Source: Proteobacteria bacterium UBA4656
GTDB lineage: Bacteria > Pseudomonadota > Gammaproteobacteria > Xanthomonadales > Ahniellaceae
NCBI GenBank assembly: GCA_002405525.1
Contig: DHLY01000033.1
Span: 15,335 to 35,209 of the forward strand
DNA length: 19,875 nucleotides
Reading direction: 5' to 3'
Below, in pieces: positions 15,443 to 19,875 of the stretch. The notes beneath the pieces were generated by a model. It made no database searches. It was not told where the DNA came from and was given only the letters and a program-made list of their open reading frames with translations. Every line of letters starts with the position of its first letter. The first letter of the stretch is position 1. A program made the position numbers and the translations under genes.

Positions 15443-16015
15443 TCACGACTGCAGGCGATCCCTGAGCCAGGCGCGCGCCATTGCCCAGTCGCGGTACACC
15501 GTGCGCTCGTCGATCTCCAGCAGGCGCGCCACCTCCGCCACCTCGAGGCCGGCGAACACGCGCAGTTCGACGACCTGGGCCATCCGCAGATCGAGCGCGG
15601 CGAGCGCGGTGAGCGCCGCGTCCAGCGACGGAAGGTGCGTATCGGCCTCGATCGGCAGCGCCATCGCCTCGATGAAATCGACCCGCTGCCACTCGCCGCC
15701 GCCGCGCTTGTCCCGCCGGGCCGCGCGCGCGCGGTCGATCAGCACTTGGCGCATCAGCTTGGCCGCGGTGGTGAACAGGTGCCTGCGGCTGCGCAGGTCC
15801 ACCGCATCCGCGCCGAGCAGGCGCACGAAAACGTCGTGCACCAGCGCCGTCGGCTGCAGGGTGTCGTGGTCGCGGTGGCCGCGCAGCGCGTGCGCGGCGA
15901 GGCGGCGCAGATCGTCGTAGACCTGCGGCAATACGCGGTCGAGCGCGGCGACGTCACCTTCGCCCCAGCGCGCCAGCCAACCGGTGATCTCGCCGTCGCT
16001 CCCGTTCTCCGACAC
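15443..16015 (-). CDS. ECF-type RNA polymerase sigma factor, TIGR02999-like
   Basis: A 190-residue protein from a GTG with GAGG 7 bases upstream; an in-frame ATG at 16078 exists, but its extra N-terminus is unlike the family. Region 2 covers about 20-100: LPQVYDDLRRLAAHALRGHR, then LQPTALVHDVFVRLL (53-67) and HLFTTAAKLMRQVLIDRARAARR (79-101). Region 4 covers about 130-190, with the helix-turn-helix AEVARLLEIDERTVYRDWAMARAWL. The LQPTALVH and RDW-ARAWL signatures match the TIGR02999 group. The acidic stretch usual at region 2.2 of ECF factors is replaced by Thr52-Leu-Gln-Pro-Thr56. No anti-sigma gene is adjacent; the kinase follows directly. It should direct polymerase to a dedicated promoter set, possibly including the divergent operon. 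Confidence 0.93.
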   Translation of the reverse strand: MSENGSDGEITGWLARWGEGDVAALDRVLPQVYDDLRRLAAHALRGHRDHDTLQPTALVHDVFVRLLGADAVDLRSRRHLFTTAAKLMRQVLIDRARAARRDKRGGGEWQRVDFIEAMALPIEADTHLPSLDAALTALAALDLRMAQVVELRVFAGLEVAEVARLLEIDERTVYRDWAMARAWLRDRLQS

Positions 16016-16127
16016 GCAGCAACCTCGACACCGGACCCGTACTGAGGATAGCCGAGCGCCGCCGGCGGCGCGGGTCACGGCAGGTCGCCGACGGGTCGGC
16101 GGCGAGGATTCGACGGGCCATGGCAGA

Positions 16128-16206
16128 ACGTACGCCGGATCGGCGGTGCGCCTGACGCAGGGCGGGCCATGTCAGTTGCGCCGGCGCCGCGGCGTACGTC
16201 CGTACG
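16128..16206. promoter_or_regulatory. CGTACG palindromes in the sigma/surface-operon divergent gap
   Basis: ACGTACGCCG (16128-16137) and CGGCGTACGT (16190-16199) form a perfect 10-base inverted repeat with a 52-base spacer. A third CGTACG lies at 16201-16206, 8 bases after the second (16193-16198). The cluster ends 21 bases before the ATG of the secreted protein and about 110 bases from the sigma start. It may be a two-site operator, or part of promoters for either gene; no standard -35/-10 pair is obvious around it. Confidence 0.4.
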
Positions 16207-16227
16207 AGCCCCCCCCGGAGCGCCCGC

Positions 16228-17847
16228 ATGCCGATCCGCCGATTTCCCCGTGCCGCCGTCCTGCTGCTCTGCGGCCTGTCCGCCGCGCCCCCGTCGGCGC
16301 AGGCCGCGGAGATCGTGGTCGCAGCCTCCAACCCGGGACCGATCACCGGCAGTGGCCGCACGCTGGCCTTCGACCTGTCGGCGATCGCCGAACCGATCGT
16401 GGCCGCGCAGCTCGAGGTCGACCTCGACTACTCGCGCGCGGGCGACCTCGACCTGCGGCTGGTGGACGCCAGCGGCGGGGTGGAACTGCCGCTGGCCGCA
16501 TTCCCGCACGGCGCCGGAACCAGCGCTGTTCGCGGCCGCTATCGCTTCGCGGATCGCGCCGGCACCACGTGGTGGCAGGCGGATGTGCAGGCCGCGGGCG
16601 GCACGCTGTCCAGCGACTACGCCACGCGCGCCTTCCAAGCCGGGCTGGACGGCAGCCAGTGCCTGAACCTGATCGGGCGCTACCTCGAGTTCGACATCGG
16701 CCGCGCGCAACCGGTGAGCCTGCGCATCGCCCGCGCCGCCGGCGCCACCCCGGGCATGGGTCGCATCGACGGCGCGCGCCTCGTGCTCGACACCGCGACG
16801 CCCGATGCGATCTTCCGCAGCGGCTTGGAGGAACCGGCGCAGGCCATCGTCCGCTGCCGCCGCCCCAGCCTGGACCTGCTGCCCAATGGCGCCAGCGAAG
16901 GCACGCCCGACAGCCCGCTCGCGGTGCTGCACTACGCCGGTGGCGGACTCGACTGGTACGCACGCCAGACGGCGCCGGTCTTCGACGCCGGGCCGATCCG
17001 CTTCGGCAACGGCACCAGCCTGCCCTATGCCGGGCGATTCGGCGGCCGCTCGCGCCTCAATCTGGGCTTCTGGGATCCGGTCCTCGGCAGCCTGAACTTC
17101 ACCACCGGCGCCGGCGCGCGCAGCCTTGCGCTGGAGGGCGACTGGACCGCCACCGAGCACTACCCGCTCCCCGGCGACTACGACGGCGACGGCGTGACCG
17201 ACCTGGCGATGGCCTTCCGTGGCGATATCGGCGGGCTCTCCGGCTGGCTGGCGCGCGTGCACTTCAGCAGCACGTCGACCACGCGCGACTTCGTGGTCGA
17301 TCCACGTGTGTCGCCGAACTACACCTCCGCGCAGGTCGCGTTCGGGCCGGGCCAGGACGCCGACCTCGATGGCATCGACGAGATCACGACCTATGCCCGC
17401 AACGCACCGGGCGCCACCGCGATGTCGATGGTGCTGTGGCAGATCGGCCCGGAACGCACTCAAGCGACCGGCATCGGGACCGTCGCATGGGGCGAGGTCG
17501 GCGACACCATGGTCCTCGGACGCTGGGTCGACAGCCCCGGCCCCGGCAACCGCCTCAGCCAGATGGTCGTGCGGCGCACGCCGACGGGGCTCGACTGGTA
17601 CCTGTTCGGCAATCCGACGCCGGTCCGCTGGGGCCTGCCCGGCGACCAGCCGCTGTCGCTCCATGTCGACGCCGACGTGCGCAACGAGATCGCCGTATTC
17701 CGTCCCTCCGATGGCCGCATCTACGCGATCCGAAGCAGCGACGGCGTGCAGATCAGTTTTCCGGCCCCGGGCCCCGCGGCGGGCTCGCCCGGGCTCGTGT
17801 TCGCGCTCGGCTTCCTGCAGGGAACGCTCGCCCTGCCCACGTTCTGA
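16228..17847 (+). CDS. Secreted protein with P-domain-like N-terminus and FG-GAP/VCBS-like repeats
   Basis: A 539-residue exported protein with a signal peptide (about 1-26, SAQA cleavage). Residues about 28-190 look like a proprotein-convertase P-domain-type beta sandwich (LEVDLDYSRAGDLDLRLVDASGG at 62-84). DAIFRSGLEE follows at 193-202, resembling the 'IF.xGFE' tail motif of many xanthomonad secreted proteins. Residues about 230-539 carry FG-GAP/VCBS-like calcium-loop segments: GDYDGDGVTDLAMAF (316-330) and GQDADLDGIDEITTY (375-389), with related loops near 430-445 and 477-491, suggesting a beta-propeller. GGAG lies 7 bases before the ATG. It is first of three genes with gaps of 10 bases and a 4-base overlap. 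Location outside the inner membrane is likely; the function is not known. Domain names are by eye. Confidence 0.8.
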   Translation: MPIRRFPRAAVLLLCGLSAAPPSAQAAEIVVAASNPGPITGSGRTLAFDLSAIAEPIVAAQLEVDLDYSRAGDLDLRLVDASGGVELPLAAFPHGAGTSAVRGRYRFADRAGTTWWQADVQAAGGTLSSDYATRAFQAGLDGSQCLNLIGRYLEFDIGRAQPVSLRIARAAGATPGMGRIDGARLVLDTATPDAIFRSGLEEPAQAIVRCRRPSLDLLPNGASEGTPDSPLAVLHYAGGGLDWYARQTAPVFDAGPIRFGNGTSLPYAGRFGGRSRLNLGFWDPVLGSLNFTTGAGARSLALEGDWTATEHYPLPGDYDGDGVTDLAMAFRGDIGGLSGWLARVHFSSTSTTRDFVVDPRVSPNYTSAQVAFGPGQDADLDGIDEITTYARNAPGATAMSMVLWQIGPERTQATGIGTVAWGEVGDTMVLGRWVDSPGPGNRLSQMVVRRTPTGLDWYLFGNPTPVRWGLPGDQPLSLHVDADVRNEIAVFRPSDGRIYAIRSSDGVQISFPAPGPAAGSPGLVFALGFLQGTLALPTF

Positions 17848-17857
17848 GGACCTTCCG

Positions 17858-18394
17858 ATGACCTTCGATCGCCCGCGCCACCCCGTTTCCATCGCCATCG
17901 TCCTGCTGCTGTCCGCCTGCGGCGGCGACCCGCCCGTCCCGCAGGATCGCGGCACCGCCGCCGCGCCCGCGGCGAGCACCGAGCCCGCGGGCGACGTCGT
18001 GCGGATGAAGGTCGATGGCACTGGCTGGTCGGCCGACCGCGACATCTTCTGCGCCGTCGCCCCGCCCGGGCTCGGCGACGTGCTCATCGTGTCGGGTTCG
18101 CGCGGCCCCAAGGACGCGAACGAGCAGACCTTCAACCTCAACCTGTCCGGCGTCACCGGACCGGGCCCGGTGCGTCTGGCCGGCGGCATGTCGACCACGC
18201 ATGCGATCCAGTTGGCCAACCTCGACCCGCAGCGCTACCTCAACGGCGGTGCGCTCGGGTTCGACGTCACGGTCGACGTGCTTGCCCTGTCGCGCGACCC
18301 GGCGCGCGTCGAACTGCGCTTCGCCGGCACGCTGAACAGCAGCGCCGGCGCGCCGCTGCGCATCGACGACGGTTTCGTGCGCTGCAGCGAATGA
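17858..18394 (+). CDS. Putative outer-membrane lipoprotein of unknown function
   Basis: A 178-residue protein with a short basic N-terminus, a hydrophobic stretch and a lipobox LSAC with Cys21 as the acylated residue. Gly at +2 favours the outer membrane. A low-complexity Ala/Pro linker (22-47) tethers a compact domain (48-178) that looks beta-rich, with two cysteines (65 and 176) positioned to close it by a disulfide. The start of that domain (VDGTGWSAD) recalls small beta-sandwich or lipocalin-like lipoproteins such as DUF6252, but I do not recognise a family securely. A GAGGA ribosome site overlaps the preceding stop codon, 7 bases before the ATG. Its own stop overlaps the next start as ATGA, so the three surface genes are translated together. 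Confidence 0.8.
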   Translation: MTFDRPRHPVSIAIVLLLSACGGDPPVPQDRGTAAAPAASTEPAGDVVRMKVDGTGWSADRDIFCAVAPPGLGDVLIVSGSRGPKDANEQTFNLNLSGVTGPGPVRLAGGMSTTHAIQLANLDPQRYLNGGALGFDVTVDVLALSRDPARVELRFAGTLNSSAGAPLRIDDGFVRCSE

Positions 18395-19875
18395 GCCTGC
18401 CCACCATGTCCGCACACCACCTCGTGGTCCGCGCGCTGGCCACGGTCGCCGCCGGCGTTTTCCTACTGCCGGCCTGCGCCGACGCGGCGACCTTCGTCGT
18501 CGACACCACCAGCGACGCCGCGCTTTCCGCCTGCAGCGGGGCACCGACCGACTGCTCGCTGCGCGGCGCGATCCTCGGCGCCAACGCGGCACCCGGCGCC
18601 GACCGTATCGTGTTCGACCTGTCCCCCGGCGACCCCGGCTTCGTCGCCGCAACGGCACACTGGCGCATCGAGGCACAGTCCTCGATGCCCAACAACGCCG
18701 GCGACCTCGAGATCGACGGCTACACCCAGCCGGGCGCGGTGGCGAACACGCTGGCGCCGGATGCCGGCGGCTCGAACGCCGTGCTGAAGGTCGAGTTGCG
18801 CAACGCGGGGGCGTCGCAGAACACCGGGATCGACGCCGGCAGCGCGAACTTCGACGCACGTCTCGTGCTGCGTGGGCTGGCGATCAGCCGCTTCGCCGCG
18901 CAGGTGGTCCTGGTCGGCGGCGGCGCGCACCGGGTCGAAGGCAACTTCCTCGGCACCGACGTCACCGGCACGCTCGCCTCGCTGACCGGCAACGCCGGGC
19001 TCGGCATCGGCGTGCGCATCCAGGGTGAAGGCCCGTACCGCATCGGCGGCGATACGCCCGCCGCGCGCAACCTGATGTCGGGGCTGTTCAGCGGCGTGGT
19101 CTCCTTCGCGGTGCCGAACGGCCTGCGCATCGCCGGCAACCTGATCGGCACCAATGCCGCCGGCACCGCGGCGATCGCCAACCGCAACTACGGCATCGAC
19201 ATCGTCAGTTTTCGCGACGTCGTCATCGGCGGCACCACGCCGGGGGCCCGCAACGTGATCTCCGGCAACGAACTCTCCGCGATCCAGCTCGGATCGGGCA
19301 GCGGGCCGGCGGCGTTTCCGAACGTGCGCGTGTTCGGCAACCTCATCGGCACCGACTGGACCGGCACCGCGCCCATCCCCAACGGACGCAACACGCCGAG
19401 CCCCAGCCAGCCCCAGCCGACCATCCTGCTGTTCTCCGGCGGCAGCTGCAGCGCCCAGATCGGCGGCTTCGGGCCCGGCGAGCAGAACCTCATCGCCCAC
19501 GGCGGCGCCCAGGGCGTGATGGTCGGCATCTGCACGCGCGCCTCGCTGGCGGGCAACACCTACATCGGGCACCGCGGCCTGGTCATCGACAACTCCGACA
19601 ACAGCTTCGGCGACGGGCCCACGGCCAACGACCCCGGCGACCCCGATGGCGGCGGCAACCGCAAGCAGAACGCACCGGTGGCACTGGACGCCGTGCCAAC
19701 GGGCAACGATGCCTTCACCCTCGACGTCCGGGTCGACAGCGCACCCGCCAATGCGGCCTATCCGATCCGCGTCGACTTCTACCGCGGCCGCGGCGGCGAC
19801 CTGCTGGAACACCTCGCCACCCGCACGATCCCGCTGGCCGAGGCACAGTCGGTGATCCAGGTCGTGCTGCCGCTG
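18391..19875 (+). CDS. CSLREA-domain/right-handed beta-helix secreted protein, 3' end cut by window edge
   Basis: An open frame of 495 residues with no stop before the window end. The signal peptide covers about 1-32 (ATG at 18391 or at 18406; cleavage near ADAA). A CSLREA-type start follows: FVVDTTSDAALSAC ... CSLRGAILGAN (35-65), with Gly-Ala replacing Glu-Ala of the consensus. IDGYTQPG (108-115) and repeated rungs GN(F/L)xGTDxxGT at 184, 249 and 316, alternating with IGGxTPxxRNxxSG at 218 and 279 and a weaker copy at 357, form a parallel beta-helix like pectate-lyase-fold surface proteins. QNAPVALDAV (426-435) begins an Ig-like or C-terminal module typical of these proteins. It overlaps the lipoprotein gene by 4 bases. 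It is likely extracellular or cell-surface; adhesion or polysaccharide binding is possible but not shown. Confidence 0.88.
   Translation, partial: MSLPTMSAHHLVVRALATVAAGVFLLPACADAATFVVDTTSDAALSACSGAPTDCSLRGAILGANAAPGADRIVFDLSPGDPGFVAATAHWRIEAQSSMPNNAGDLEIDGYTQPGAVANTLAPDAGGSNAVLKVELRNAGASQNTGIDAGSANFDARLVLRGLAISRFAAQVVLVGGGAHRVEGNFLGTDVTGTLASLTGNAGLGIGVRIQGEGPYRIGGDTPAARNLMSGLFSGVVSFAVPNGLRIAGNLIGTNAAGTAAIANRNYGIDIVSFRDVVIGGTTPGARNVISGNELSAIQLGSGSGPAAFPNVRVFGNLIGTDWTGTAPIPNGRNTPSPSQPQPTILLFSGGSCSAQIGGFGPGEQNLIAHGGAQGVMVGICTRASLAGNTYIGHRGLVIDNSDNSFGDGPTANDPGDPDGGGNRKQNAPVALDAVPTGNDAFTLDVRVDSAPANAAYPIRVDFYRGRGGDLLEHLATRTIPLAEAQSVIQVVLPL
18940..19500 (+). repeat. Coding repeat: about 65-residue beta-helix units
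   Basis: Three consecutive units each begin GNxxGT(D/N)xxGT (residues 184, 249, 316) and contain a following IGG-x-(T/G)P-x-x-(R/Q)N block (218, 279, 357). Spacing of the first motif is 65 and 67 residues. The DNA of the units has diverged, so this is old protein-level duplication, not a recent tandem repeat. Confidence 0.7.

Noticed and set aside
11194..15465. A 1423-codon plus-strand open frame across miaB and the kinase gene
   Set aside because: The product is Arg/Ala/Gly-rich and lacks domains; it is out of frame with miaB and antisense to the kinase, both of which have clear conserved motifs.
18466..18480. LLPAC in the beta-helix protein leader as a lipobox
   Set aside because: Pro at -2 is not typical, and the ADAA site just after it fits ordinary signal peptidase cleavage better.
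1..19875. tRNA, rRNA, CRISPR, insertion sequence, attachment site or prophage signals
   Set aside because: None was seen: no direct repeats with regular spacing, no transposase or integrase motifs, and gene packing and codon use are uniform.

Overview
The window looks like a piece of a chromosome from a GC-rich gammaproteobacterium (about 70% G+C by eye, G/C-dominated third codon positions). Order Xanthomonadales/Lysobacterales is the best guess. The petA-petB-petC-sspA-sspB order, an XB-type SspB C-terminus, MiaB, a long Trm112-like protein, DUF3301, and secreted proteins with an 'IF.xG.E'-type motif all fit that group. The lineage is an inference from protein style; no rRNA or other marker is present. 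I see no tRNA, rRNA, CRISPR array, insertion sequence, prophage or plasmid functions. The genes are packed tightly: no gene-free stretch exceeds about 300 bases, and the longest is the roughly 212-base divergent gap at 16016-16227.

Layout. 1-324 (-): 5' part of purE, running off the left edge. 389-661 (+): Trm112-like protein. 810-1661 (+): nadC. 1699-4859 (-): two-gene operon encoding a membrane Ser/Thr kinase with a degenerate formylglycine-generating-enzyme-like C-terminal domain, then a tail-anchored double-FHA protein. 5001-5318 (+): DUF3301 membrane protein. 5311-6395 (-): sspB and sspA. 6505-9185 (-): petC, petB and petA, the cytochrome bc1 complex. 9279-10442 (+): membrane-anchored DegS/HtrA-like protease. 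10463-11206 (-): lytic transglycosylase with two DUF4124 modules. 11333-12676 (+): miaB. 12685-16015 (-): an ECF sigma factor of the TIGR02999 type and, 22 bases downstream, a membrane Ser/Thr kinase with a long helical (TPR-like) C-terminus. 16228 to the right edge (+): an envelope operon of a secreted P-domain/FG-GAP-like protein, a lipoprotein and a CSLREA/beta-helix protein that is cut by the window end.

How the genes work together. The middle is housekeeping: respiration (petABC), proteolysis adaptor (sspAB), envelope quality control (DegS-like protease, transglycosylase), tRNA modification (miaB) and NAD/purine synthesis (nadC, purE). Two separate phospho-signalling units surround it. 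The kinase/FHA pair is a self-contained writer-reader module in the membrane. The sigma/kinase pair is the most interesting element. The sigma factor carries Thr residues where ECF sigma factors usually have an acidic patch in region 2.2, and no anti-sigma gene is visible. This resembles sigma-factor activation by phosphorylation as known from the Vibrio EcfP/PknT pair. The divergent surface-protein operon shares a regulatory gap with the sigma gene that contains repeated CGTACG palindromes, so it is a natural candidate target. That link is a hypothesis.
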